NCBI GenBank assembly: GCA_017613225.1 | Contig: JAGAEH010000242.1 | Span: 1 to 6,489, forward strand | DNA: 6,489 nucleotides | Origin: Lachnospiraceae bacterium | Lineage (GTDB): Bacteria > Bacillota > Clostridia > Lachnospirales > Lachnospiraceae | Reading direction: 5' to 3' | Position numbers and translations under genes: made by a program | The notes under the pieces: generated by a model | Database searches by the model: none | The model's input: only the letters and a program-made list of their open reading frames with translations | Told to the model about the DNA's origin: nothing | Shown here: one piece after another, positions 1 to 5,326 of the stretch | Layout of the letters: every line of letters starts with the position of its first letter | Position numbering within the stretch: the stretch's first letter is position 1

Positions 1-17
1 CCCGGTTTTCTCGTCCT

Positions 18-82
18 TGAAGACACGGGGACGGTTCTTCTGTCTTCAAAATGAGGACAGAAGAACCGTCCCCGTGTCTTCA
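18..82. repeat. 65-bp palindromic hairpin repeat, copy 1
   Basis: Two 27-nt arms (18-44 and 56-82) are perfect reverse complements around an 11-nt loop (45-55). With one G·T pair the stem extends to a 3-nt AAA loop at 49-51. The arm core is GGGGACGGTTCTTCTGTC. A 63/65 identical copy in opposite orientation lies at 2466-2530; the asymmetric loop fixes the orientation. It sits 10 bp beyond the stop codon of the lipoprotein gene and has no T-tract on either side, so it is not a classical terminator, although as RNA it would fold strongly. From memory, palindromes with this GGGGACGGTTCTT core recur in many bacterial genomes, sometimes near REP-associated tyrosine transposases. No transposase is present here, so a non-autonomous dispersed element is the best guess. 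Confidence 0.9.
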
Positions 83-92
83 CAGCCGGCCC

Positions 93-1043
93 TCAGTCGC
101 CTTTCCATCCCATGTAGTCCTGATAGACTGTGCAGCTCCTGCGCATATCTCCCGCCCGCGAGCTCAGCATCCCTGCCATGATCTCCTCCCAGGTCAGCGA
201 CGGATCATCCACCAGAACATATCTGTCATAGGCGGAATACATCGCGCCTGCCGGGGCATCTCCCGTGAAATGGCTGAGATACTTGAAGCGGTCATGATAG
301 TCCGGCTCTGCGGCAGTGCTTTCACGGATCGTTACGGAGAATTCCGTACCGTCATACTCCACCAGGTGGAAGTGCATCTGCGGATACAGATCCTTCTCTT
401 CTTCATACAGTTCTTCGCTGACGTGCTCCTTATCCAGCTCATAATAAAACGCGCAGAGGACTGATGCCGGCTTCCCTTCCGTGACCGTCTGACAGAACCG
501 GTCCCACACCTCTTTTCCCGAAGTACAGCCCTTTTGTTCAATCACGACAGTTTCTGTCCCGCGCGCCCAGGCCAAAGCGTCTGACGCGGGAAGGACGCCC
601 TCAAAGAGTTCTTCCGGGGTCAGCTCCGCCGGGGGCAGCTCCGCGCTGTATTCGGTAAGGAGCATGTAATGCTCTCCCTCGCTGATCCATTTGCCGTCAG
701 GCAAGAACACATTCTCCTTGATGGACAGCACTTTGATCTCCTTTTCCGAAACGATCTGAAACTCGATTTCTATGTCATTGCCGTCACTGCCTTTGGCCGT
801 GATCCTGTCCTCCGTCTGAGAATAGGTCCCCGTCAGCGCATAGGAGAACGCGAGCCCCTGTCCCGTATGCCAGGTACTGTTCTCCGGATCGAAATAGACA
901 TAGGGAGCGGCCTGATCAGTGCCCGCGCCGTTCAGAGTATAAATGCCCTTCTTCAATTCTGCATCTCCTCCTTTTCCTCCGGCACAGGACAGAAATGTCA
1001 GCGCCAGAGCTGTCATGAGTATTACGATGACCGTCTTTTTCAT
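93..1043 (-). CDS. predicted lipoprotein, last gene of BlaI/M56 operon
   Basis: This 316-residue protein is not a family I can name. The start at 1043 is chosen because AAGGAGG lies 6 nt upstream; a start 39 nt further upstream would overlap the M56 gene and has no such site. Residues 1-19 form a signal peptide (KK, then a hydrophobic run) ending in FLSC, with Cys20 as the probable lipidated residue; Phe at -3 makes the lipobox slightly atypical. Residues about 32-130 are rich in alternating beta-type sequence (YVYFDPENSTW, then TGTYS) and resemble the small beta domain I associate with clostridial BlaR1-like proteins. A P/E-rich linker (136-146) leads to a second domain (about 155-316). It follows the M56 gene by 28 nt, so it is probably co-transcribed. 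I infer an outer-surface sensor or partner of the M56 protease; a stress-response effector is an alternative. Confidence 0.8.
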   Translation of the reverse strand: MKKTVIVILMTALALTFLSCAGGKGGDAELKKGIYTLNGAGTDQAAPYVYFDPENSTWHTGQGLAFSYALTGTYSQTEDRITAKGSDGNDIEIEFQIVSEKEIKVLSIKENVFLPDGKWISEGEHYMLLTEYSAELPPAELTPEELFEGVLPASDALAWARGTETVVIEQKGCTSGKEVWDRFCQTVTEGKPASVLCAFYYELDKEHVSEELYEEEKDLYPQMHFHLVEYDGTEFSVTIRESTAAEPDYHDRFKYLSHFTGDAPAGAMYSAYDRYVLVDDPSLTWEEIMAGMLSSRAGDMRRSCTVYQDYMGWKGD

Positions 1044-1071
1044 AAGCTGCCTCCTTAACACTTCTGTTTTC

Positions 1072-1986
1072 TTATCCCGCATTTGTAAGCAGCGTCCAGA
1101 TGATCGCCAGGATCAGCATGGTGAAACCGATCGCGGAGACCACCGTCATCCGCTTGTACGACAGCAGGTTCTCGATCCTTGTCCGGACCTTCGCCCCGCC
1201 AAAGGCCGAGGCGAACAGGTTCCTGCATCGGACACTTGATAACAGCGCCCGTGCGTAGTCTTTTCGTTCCTCCTCACTGTATCCGGAAACGGCGCTCTCA
1301 TCGCAGGCCAGTTCCAGATCCGAAAGAAACGCTTTCAAAAAGATCCAGGAAAAGGGGTTGAACCAGTGGATCGCCGCAGCCCCAAAGCCGAGCAGCCTCC
1401 ACAGATTGTCCTTCCTGCGGACGTGGGTCCTCTCATGCCGGAGCACGTATTCCGTCTCAAGGTTCCCGCAGGAAGCCGGCAGGATGATCCTCGGCTTTAT
1501 GATCCCGTATACCGCAGGGCTCTCCACTTTTTCCGACAGATAGATGTTCTGTTCCAGATTCCGCGCGTCTTTCACTTCGCGCTTTGTCGTATGATACAGC
1601 ATCGCCAGAGCGAGAAGGACTGCCAGCGCGGCGATGATCCAGATCAGGCCGGCGGTCTCGAAGACCTTTTCGAGCATGTTGACCCTGTAACTGATGGGGA
1701 AATAACTGTTTGCTGCCATCAATGAATTCGTGATGGAAAAGGCGATCCCCTCTGCCGGCTGATAGACCGTAACGGTCCTGGTGGTCAGCCGGGAGATCAG
1801 GCTCATCAGGCTGTAGGGATTGTTCAGTCCGAAGGGTATGCACATGCGCGCGAAGGGAACGACCCACAGAAATACGGACACCCTGTGAGGAATACCGGGG
1901 ATCTTCCTGATGAGCAGCACGATCATCCCCATGAAGGACGCGATGATACTCATGTTAAAGATCCAGTAGCACAGCTCACCCAGCAT
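1072..1986 (-). CDS. M56-family (BlaR1/MecR1-like) membrane metalloprotease without sensor domain
   Basis: This 304-residue membrane protein is the probable signal-transducing protease that inactivates the BlaI-like repressor encoded just upstream. The start at 1986 follows the blaI stop by 5 nt, with AGAGGTGA overlapping that stop as ribosome binding site. Four hydrophobic segments are visible: about 8-27, 36-54, 112-132 and 280-301. The cytoplasmic part carries the zinc motif HERTH (184-188), the conserved HWFNPFSW stretch (207-214) and ELACDE (225-230), whose Glu is the expected third zinc ligand. Classical BlaR1 and MecR1 are near 600 residues because of an extracellular penicillin-binding domain. 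Here the chain ends just after the fourth membrane segment, so that domain is absent. The C terminus looks natural, not frameshifted. The signal sensed is unknown; the lipoprotein next in the operon is a candidate sensor. Confidence 0.92.
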   Translation of the reverse strand: MLGELCYWIFNMSIIASFMGMIVLLIRKIPGIPHRVSVFLWVVPFARMCIPFGLNNPYSLMSLISRLTTRTVTVYQPAEGIAFSITNSLMAANSYFPISYRVNMLEKVFETAGLIWIIAALAVLLALAMLYHTTKREVKDARNLEQNIYLSEKVESPAVYGIIKPRIILPASCGNLETEYVLRHERTHVRRKDNLWRLLGFGAAAIHWFNPFSWIFLKAFLSDLELACDESAVSGYSEEERKDYARALLSSVRCRNLFASAFGGAKVRTRIENLLSYKRMTVVSAIGFTMLILAIIWTLLTNAG

Positions 1987-1991
1987 GGATC

Positions 1992-2348
1992 TCACCTCTT
2001 GTCGATAAGTTCCCGGAGCTCCTGGATCTCGGAATCCGTCAAGTCCTCCTCTTCCAGCAGAGCGGAGAACAATGCCTTCCTGGAACCTCCGAAAAACTTG
2101 TTCAGCAGTGTAAGCGCCTCTTTTTTCTGCATCTCCTCCTGCGAGACCAGCGGCGTGCAGATGAACCCCGGCTCGTCCCGCCGGATGAAACCTTTCGCCT
2201 CGAGTTTTTTGATGACCGTATAGGTGGTGTTCTTGTTCCACCCGATGCGGTCCGCCGCGATCAGGCTGATCTCCTTGGCCGGAAGCGGACCTCTCTCCCA
2301 GATGATCTCCATGATCTTGACTTCACTGTCGTATAGTTTTTCTTTCAT
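1992..2348 (-). CDS. blaI: BlaI/MecI-family transcriptional repressor
   Basis: The 118-residue length matches the family, which is usually 115-130. Residues 5-70 form the winged helix-turn-helix, with the recognition-helix signature WNKNTTYTVIKKLE (37-50) followed by KGFIRR. The C-terminal part (71-118) contains LLNKFFGGS (81-89), typical of the dimerisation region where BlaI/MecI proteins are cut during induction. GGAG lies 8 nt upstream of the ATG. The gene opens a three-gene operon with the M56 protease and the lipoprotein, and two dyads typical of BlaI operators lie over its promoter, so autoregulation is very likely. By family knowledge the dimer blocks transcription until proteolysis releases it. 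No beta-lactamase or PBP gene is in the window, so the symbol names the family and not a proven resistance role. Confidence 0.93.
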   Translation of the reverse strand: MKEKLYDSEVKIMEIIWERGPLPAKEISLIAADRIGWNKNTTYTVIKKLEAKGFIRRDEPGFICTPLVSQEEMQKKEALTLLNKFFGGSRKALFSALLEEEDLTDSEIQELRELIDKR

Positions 2349-2361
2349 CTTATCATCTCCA

Positions 2362-2377
2362 GACTATTTCTGTAGTC
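2362..2377. promoter_or_regulatory. BlaI-type operator dyad, proximal
   Basis: GACTATTTCTGTAGTC is an imperfect palindrome with 5-bp arms GACTA/TAGTC and a 6-bp centre. On the minus strand it covers the predicted transcription start of blaI. It shares arms, length and internal spacing with the dyad at 2380-2395, centre to centre 18 bp. The half-site GACTACA on the minus strand matches what is known of BlaI/MecI operators, which contain TACA/TGTA half-sites. Confidence 0.82.
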
Positions 2378-2378
2378 C

Positions 2379-2407
2379 AGACTATCACGATAGTCCATAA
2401 ATGTCAA
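2379..2407 (-). promoter_or_regulatory. promoter of the blaI-M56-lipoprotein operon
   Basis: On the minus strand a perfect -35 TTGACA (2407-2402) is followed after 17 bp by TAGTCT (2384-2379), a weak -10 with 3 of 6 consensus bases. The predicted start of transcription is near 2372, about 24 nt before the blaI ATG. The weak -10 is built from the operator half-site itself, which explains its divergence. The promoter starts 13 bp after the T-tract of the upstream terminator, so the operon is insulated from the ATC-hydrolase gene. Confidence 0.75.
2380..2395. promoter_or_regulatory. BlaI-type operator dyad, distal
   Basis: GACTATCACGATAGTC is a palindrome with perfect 7-bp arms around a 2-bp centre. 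It lies between the -35 and -10 elements of the blaI promoter and overlaps the -10, so a bound repressor would exclude RNA polymerase. Together with the proximal dyad it gives two tandem sites 18 bp apart, the arrangement seen upstream of bla and mec operons. Confidence 0.85.
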
Positions 2408-2420
2408 GCCTCTTCTTATT

Positions 2421-2444
2421 AAAAAACCCCGGGAAAGCCCGGGG
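2421..2444 (-). terminator. rho-independent terminator of the ATC-hydrolase gene
   Basis: On the minus strand CCCCGGG pairs with CCCGGGG around a CTTT loop, followed directly by six T. It works only in this direction, since the plus strand has no T-tract after the stem. It lies 84 nt after the stop codon of the ATC-hydrolase family gene, and the hairpin repeat copy 2 sits between the two. Confidence 0.9.
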
Positions 2445-2465
2445 CAGATCGATGGTCTTTGAAGC

Positions 2466-2530
2466 TGAAGACACGGGGACGGTTCTTCTGTCCTCATTTT
2501 GAAGACGGAAGAACCGTCCCCGCGTCTTCA
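2466..2530. repeat. 65-bp palindromic hairpin repeat, copy 2 (inverted)
   Basis: Arms 2466-2492 and 2504-2530 with loop 2493-2503. The plus strand here equals the minus strand of copy 1 (18-82) except at 2507 (G for A) and 2523 (C for T). Both changes are in the right arm, the one touching the ATC-hydrolase gene; the left arm and the loop are unchanged. The last three bases (2528-2530) are the TGA stop codon of that gene on the minus strand. It lies between this gene and its terminator, consistent with insertion of a dispersed element into a 3' untranslated region or into the end of the gene. Confidence 0.9.
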
Positions 2531-3238
2531 TACTGTTGCGAAGTCCTGCGCGGCGTTCTCCTTCAGCATGGAGGAAAAGCCGCTGCCAAAACGGGCATCC
2601 AGGGCTGCCAGCGCCGATCCCAGGATACTCTCCGCCTGATCCGGCCAGTCCTCTCTGATCTGCTTTGCCAGTTCAAAGTACAGATGTCCCATGTGGAACT
2701 CCCAGCCCCGCAGGGCCTTTGTTCCGATCTTTTCCGCCTGCGCGGCGGCCTCTTCCAGATCCTTTTTTGTGTAGGTCCCGCCGGTGAAGGTGAACAGGCA
2801 GATCCCGCCGCCGTTGCTGCGGATGCTCTTCGTGACCAGCCTCATGGGACGTTCCGCGAAAAAGCCTTCTCCCAGAGCCTCGTCCACATACCTGCAGTAG
2901 TACTTCCCGTACTCCATGTGGCCCTCTTCCGCCCAGGCGTCGTACCAGGGGCACTCAAAGGACGTCATGTACGGGATCTCAGCGTCGAAATGCCGCTCCC
3001 CTTTCGAAGGTCTGCCGCCGGTCTGTCGCCACTCGCCGTAAACGCCGTAGCCCATCACATCGTGACGGAAATCGTCTGCGTCGCAGCGCAGCGCCATGCG
3101 GCGGCCGCGGCTGATGCCGTAATTCCTCGTAGCCTTCTCCACCGTCATCTCCCCGGCCTCTTTACCCACCTCATCCATCACCGCCTTCACGACATAACTA
3201 TAAAGCAGCGCATGATGCAGCGCGTTATATTCCGCCAT
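2528..3238 (-). CDS. ATC-hydrolase family protein (L-2-amino-thiazoline-4-carboxylate hydrolase-like)
   Basis: This is a 236-residue soluble protein. The start at 3238 is chosen because GGAGG lies 5-6 nt upstream; the in-frame ATG at 3283 has no binding site. The N terminus MAEYNALHHALLYSYVVKA, the YG..RGRRMALR motif (40-51), the Cys-containing ECPWYDAW (95-102), GKYYCRYVDEALGEGF (111-126) and GGGICLF (143-149) fit my memory of the ATC-hydrolase family. Its namesake opens the thiazoline ring in bacterial L-cysteine formation. Clostridial homologues are common and mostly uncharacterised, so the substrate here is unknown. Cys96, Cys115 and Cys147 are candidate functional residues. The gene seems monocistronic: it has its own terminator at 2421-2444 and long gaps on both sides. 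Its stop codon lies inside hairpin repeat copy 2, so the original C terminus may have differed. I saw no convincing promoter. Confidence 0.75.
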   Translation of the reverse strand: MAEYNALHHALLYSYVVKAVMDEVGKEAGEMTVEKATRNYGISRGRRMALRCDADDFRHDVMGYGVYGEWRQTGGRPSKGERHFDAEIPYMTSFECPWYDAWAEEGHMEYGKYYCRYVDEALGEGFFAERPMRLVTKSIRSNGGGICLFTFTGGTYTKKDLEEAAAQAEKIGTKALRGWEFHMGHLYFELAKQIREDWPDQAESILGSALAALDARFGSGFSSMLKENAAQDFATV

Positions 3239-3556
3239 ATTTTCCTCCTCTATTATCTTTACAGACTCTGATGAATGCTTCATTCAGAAGCCTCAAGCTG
3301 AACATTGACGAAAGCCCTTAGCGAGACAACGGCCGGCCGGGGCGCCCGAGGACCGCTTGCACCGCAAGGGTGCCCCGGATCAGCCGGGCGGAAGTCGAGC
3401 TTTACCGGGCTACTAAGCTCGCACTGCTCGCTAAGGGCCCGGTATGCGTCGCACGTAAGGCGCTGCAAGCACCGCCTAAGTGCTCTCGCAAAGCCGCTTT
3501 CGTGCCGTACGGCGCGGCCTTAACGGGCACATCCGGCAGTCTTCCTCTCGTCCTCC
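3239..3556. other. GC-rich structured intergenic region, no convincing gene
   Basis: The 318 bp between rlmH and the ATC-hydrolase gene is GC-rich and full of inverted repeats. These include a hairpin TGAATG/CATTCA (3272-3286), a 12-bp perfect inverted repeat (3314-3325 with 3427-3438), an 11-bp stem with one G·T pair (3337-3347 with 3368-3378) enclosing a small CTTGC/GCAAG hairpin, an 8-bp pair TACCGGGC/GCCCGGTA (3403-3410 with 3437-3444) and the palindrome GCCGTACGGC (3504-3513). A 62-codon minus frame (3280-3468, TTG start) and plus frames of about 70 codons are open, but none has a good ribosome binding site and several frames are open at once, as expected for GC-rich sequence. It may be a dispersed repeat or an untranslated structured RNA. 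No T-tract terminator for rlmH was seen. Confidence 0.6.
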
Positions 3557-4036
3557 TCACTTGTGATACGTCTCGTTGTGATTGATCTTAAAGGCGCGGT
3601 AGATCTGCTCCAGCAGGATCACCCGCATCAGCTGGTGGGGGAAAGTCATGTCCGAAAAAGACAGCTTCAGATCCGCGGTCCCCAGCACCTCCTCCGAAAG
3701 CCCCAGCGATCCCCCGATGAAAAACTCGATCTGGCTGCAGCCCCCAAGCGCCAGCCGCTCCAGTTCCGCGGCAAAAGCCTCCGAACTCTTCCTCTTCCCA
3801 TCCACCGCCAGCACCACGTGGAAGGCCTTCGGGTTGGAAGCCTTCAGTAGCCGCTCCCCTTCCCGTTCCTTGATCTGCCGGCACTGGGCCTCGGAAGCCC
3901 TCTCCGGCGCGGGCTCATCCGCCACCTCCGTGACGTTCAGTTCACAGAAGCGGGACAGACGTTTCCTGTACTCCGCCACAGCGTCGCGGAAGTAGGACTC
4001 CTTGATCTTTCCAACAGCCAGGATCGTGATCTTCAT
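3557..4036 (-). CDS. rlmH: 23S rRNA (pseudouridine1915-N3)-methyltransferase RlmH
   Basis: RlmH is a SPOUT-class enzyme that uses S-adenosylmethionine to methylate N3 of pseudouridine 1915 in helix 69 of 23S rRNA, in the cytoplasm on assembled 70S ribosomes. The 159-residue length is exactly that of the family. Visible landmarks are the N terminus MKITILAVGKIKE, LAVDGKRKSSEAFA (76-89), the cofactor-binding FFIGGSLGLSEEV (105-117) and the C-terminal knot LSFSDMTFPHQLMRVILLEQ (125-144), ending in the conserved NETYHK. The start at 4036 matches the family N terminus; an in-frame start 63 nt upstream would add residues unlike RlmH. The ribosome binding site is weak (GTGAGT directly before ATG). 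It is a single gene here, divergent from the AraC operon. Confidence 0.97.
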   Translation of the reverse strand: MKITILAVGKIKESYFRDAVAEYRKRLSRFCELNVTEVADEPAPERASEAQCRQIKEREGERLLKASNPKAFHVVLAVDGKRKSSEAFAAELERLALGGCSQIEFFIGGSLGLSEEVLGTADLKLSFSDMTFPHQLMRVILLEQIYRAFKINHNETYHK

Positions 4037-4042
4037 ACTCAC

Positions 4043-4048
4043 ATTATA
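4043..4048 (-). promoter_or_regulatory. candidate -10 element of rlmH
   Basis: A consensus TATAAT on the minus strand ends 6 nt before the rlmH ATG, which would put the transcription start at or next to the start codon. No good -35 is seen at 16-18 bp; TGGATT at 16 bp matches 3 of 6. It could be chance in an AT-rich stretch. Confidence 0.35.
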
Positions 4049-4120
4049 CAGAAAACCCCGCGAAAATCCACCGGCAAACGCATCTGAAAAGCTGCACATA
4101 ATTCGGTGCTGCTTTACAGA

Positions 4121-4153
4121 TTTAAAGTATCGCTTTAAAAACGTAAGTTTTTA
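4121..4153. repeat. two overlapping small dyads in the divergent intergenic region
   Basis: TTTAAAG (4121-4127) pairs with CTTTAAA (4133-4139) around TATCG. TAAAAAC (4136-4142) pairs with GTTTTTA (4147-4153) around GTAA. They overlap by 4 bp, so only one could form at a time. They lie upstream of the AraC operon and could be binding sites or alternative structures. AT-rich sequence makes such dyads fairly likely by chance. Confidence 0.35.
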
Positions 4154-4185
4154 CTGATTCTGCTACTTTTTTAACGATTCTCCTG

Positions 4186-4213
4186 TTTTCATTATTGTGG
4201 ATTATAGTATAGT
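4186..4213 (+). promoter_or_regulatory. candidate promoter of the AraC operon
   Basis: TTTTCA (4186-4191, 4 of 6 of the -35 consensus) and TATAGT (4208-4213, 5 of 6 of the -10) are separated by 16 bp. A second TATAGT at 4203-4208 overlaps it. The transcript would start near 4220 and carry a leader of about 75 nt that includes the dyad at 4227-4245. It is the most promoter-like site in this AT-rich stretch, but the -35 is only moderate. Confidence 0.45.
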
Positions 4214-4226
4214 TAAATCTGAATTT

Positions 4227-4245
4227 CTGCACAGCACTTGTGCAG
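4227..4245 (+). promoter_or_regulatory. dyad in the leader of the AraC operon
   Basis: CTGCACA and TGTGCAG are perfect 7-bp arms around a GCACT loop. The dyad lies just downstream of the candidate promoter and 50 bp before the GTG start. It could be an operator or a leader hairpin. There is no T-tract, so it is not a terminator. Confidence 0.45.
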
Positions 4246-4295
4246 GAATGGTGTTAGTGTAAACTCAGAACCAAATTAGCAAAGGGAGTACGGGC

Positions 4296-5018
4296 GTGTC
4301 TGTTATCACAAGTTATACATACACATACACTCTTGAGCTGCAGTCTCACGCTCACGAGCATGCCCATATCATCATTCCTTTGGAAGGCAGTTACTACATC
4401 AGATTCCTTGGCAGGGAATTCTACCTGACCCCCGGAGAGATCGGCTTCGTGCCCCCGGCAGTGGAACACGAATTCAGCTGCCGCGGCCGGGCCATCACCC
4501 TCAACATTCCCAGGGAGATGGTCAAGCCCGTGGATCTGCCTTTCCTTACGGAGAACTGCGTGCTTCCCGTAGATGAAAAGCTGGAGCCCCTCGTCCGCCT
4601 GATCCGCCAGGAGATCGAAGATCCCCTCGGCAAAAAAGAATCCCTTCGCTATCTCTTCTATTTCCTGTACGACAAGTTCGCCTCCCGCCGCTTCCTGGTA
4701 TCCCTGCGCTACATCCAGGACAACTATTCTTCTACTGACATCACTGTCGCGTATCTGGCGGCTCTGGAAAACTATAACGTATCCTACTATACCGACTGGT
4801 TCAAAAAGAACGTGGGCTGCATGCCCAGCGAATACCTGCAGAAGGTCCGCATCGAAAAGGCCAAGGAGATCCTGGCCACCACCCGCTACCGGGTCCTGGA
4901 CGTGGCGCTGCAGGTCGGCTACACGAACGCTTCGTCATTTTCCCGCGCATTCAAAGCTCTGGAACACATGACGCCGCAAGAATACAGAAACACTATCTAC
5001 AAGAAGGAGGTACCGTAA
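4296..5018 (+). CDS. AraC-family transcriptional regulator
   Basis: This 240-residue protein is probably the local regulator of the oxidoreductase genes that follow. It starts with GTG at 4296, with AAAGGGAG 7 nt upstream. Residues about 15-75 form a cupin-type sensing domain: a histidine-rich HAHEHAH (18-24), then PLEGSYYIRF, LTPGEIGFVPP (45-54) and H58. A helical linker covers about 94-130. Residues about 135-235 hold the paired helix-turn-helix domain, with the second helix pair and family signature at VLDVALQVGYTNASSFSRAF (200-219) and TPQEYR (226-231). The stop codon overlaps the start of the [2Fe-2S] gene as TAATG. Regulator and catalytic genes therefore share a transcript, and it probably controls its own operon. 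The ligand is unknown; the His cluster could bind a metal, but aromatic and His residues are common in this cupin strand. Confidence 0.93.
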   Translation: MSVITSYTYTYTLELQSHAHEHAHIIIPLEGSYYIRFLGREFYLTPGEIGFVPPAVEHEFSCRGRAITLNIPREMVKPVDLPFLTENCVLPVDEKLEPLVRLIRQEIEDPLGKKESLRYLFYFLYDKFASRRFLVSLRYIQDNYSSTDITVAYLAALENYNVSYYTDWFKKNVGCMPSEYLQKVRIEKAKEILATTRYRVLDVALQVGYTNASSFSRAFKALEHMTPQEYRNTIYKKEVP

Positions 5019-5326
5019 TGAGAATGGAGAATCATCCCGTACTGGAGTTCCAGCGCGGAGACAAGGTCACATTCTTCTACAATGGCACACCGATGGAAGG
5101 TTACACTTCTGAGACCGTTGCCGCAGCGCTGCATTCCGCCGGGATCAGACAGCTGGGCCACAGCCAGAACCTGAACCGTCCCAGAGGCCTGTTCTGTGCC
5201 ATCGGCAACTGCTCTTCCTGCTTCATGACCGTTGACGGCGAGCCCAACGTCCGCATCTGCGTCACCAAGGTCCGCGAAGGCATGAAGGTCGAAGAACAGC
5301 ATGGAAAGGGGGTCGTAAGATTATGA
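5018..5326 (+). CDS. (2Fe-2S)-binding small subunit, HcnA-like
   Basis: This 102-residue ferredoxin-like subunit probably passes electrons between the flavin subunits of a dehydrogenase complex. The cluster ligands are Cys60, Cys65, Cys68 and Cys81 (C-x4-C-x2-C-x12-C) in the setting RPRGLFCAIGNCSSC, then VDG and VRIC. This is the arrangement of the small [2Fe-2S] domain found in HcnA, in opine and hydroxyproline dehydrogenase small subunits and at the N terminus of sarcosine oxidase alpha. The ATG at 5018 is chosen because AAGGAGG lies 7 nt upstream and the start overlaps the araC-type gene as TAATG; Met3 would be too far from that site. Its own stop overlaps the next gene as ATGA, so translation of all three is coupled. 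Confidence 0.9.
   Translation: MRMENHPVLEFQRGDKVTFFYNGTPMEGYTSETVAAALHSAGIRQLGHSQNLNRPRGLFCAIGNCSSCFMTVDGEPNVRICVTKVREGMKVEEQHGKGVVRL

Noticed and set aside
18..82. Copy 1 as a rho-independent terminator
   Set aside because: The stem is very long but no T-tract follows it on either strand, and the same unit recurs at 2466-2530, where a separate true terminator exists.
113..302. Further BlaI half-sites (TAGTC) inside the lipoprotein gene
   Set aside because: Only single half-sites are present, without the matching arm at the correct spacing, so they are expected by chance.
1072..2241. Longer 389-residue version of the M56 protein
   Set aside because: The extra 85 residues overlap the blaI gene in another frame and look like a shadow translation. 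The start at 1986 has a ribosome binding site and begins with a normal membrane segment.
18..2530. CRISPR array or composite transposon
   Set aside because: There are only two repeat units, inverted and 2.4 kb apart, with no spacers, no cas genes and no transposase gene.
2459..3271. 270-codon plus-strand frame
   Set aside because: It is antisense to the ATC-hydrolase family gene and begins in the terminator-repeat region; no domain is recognisable.
3280..3468. 62-codon minus-strand frame with TTG start
   Set aside because: It has only a poorly spaced ribosome binding site, no recognised domain, and overlaps several inverted repeats and other open frames. It is kept as a possibility within the structured gap, not as a gene.
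3557..4099. 180-residue version of RlmH
   Set aside because: The added 21 residues do not belong to the family; MKITILAVGK at 4036 is the conserved N terminus.
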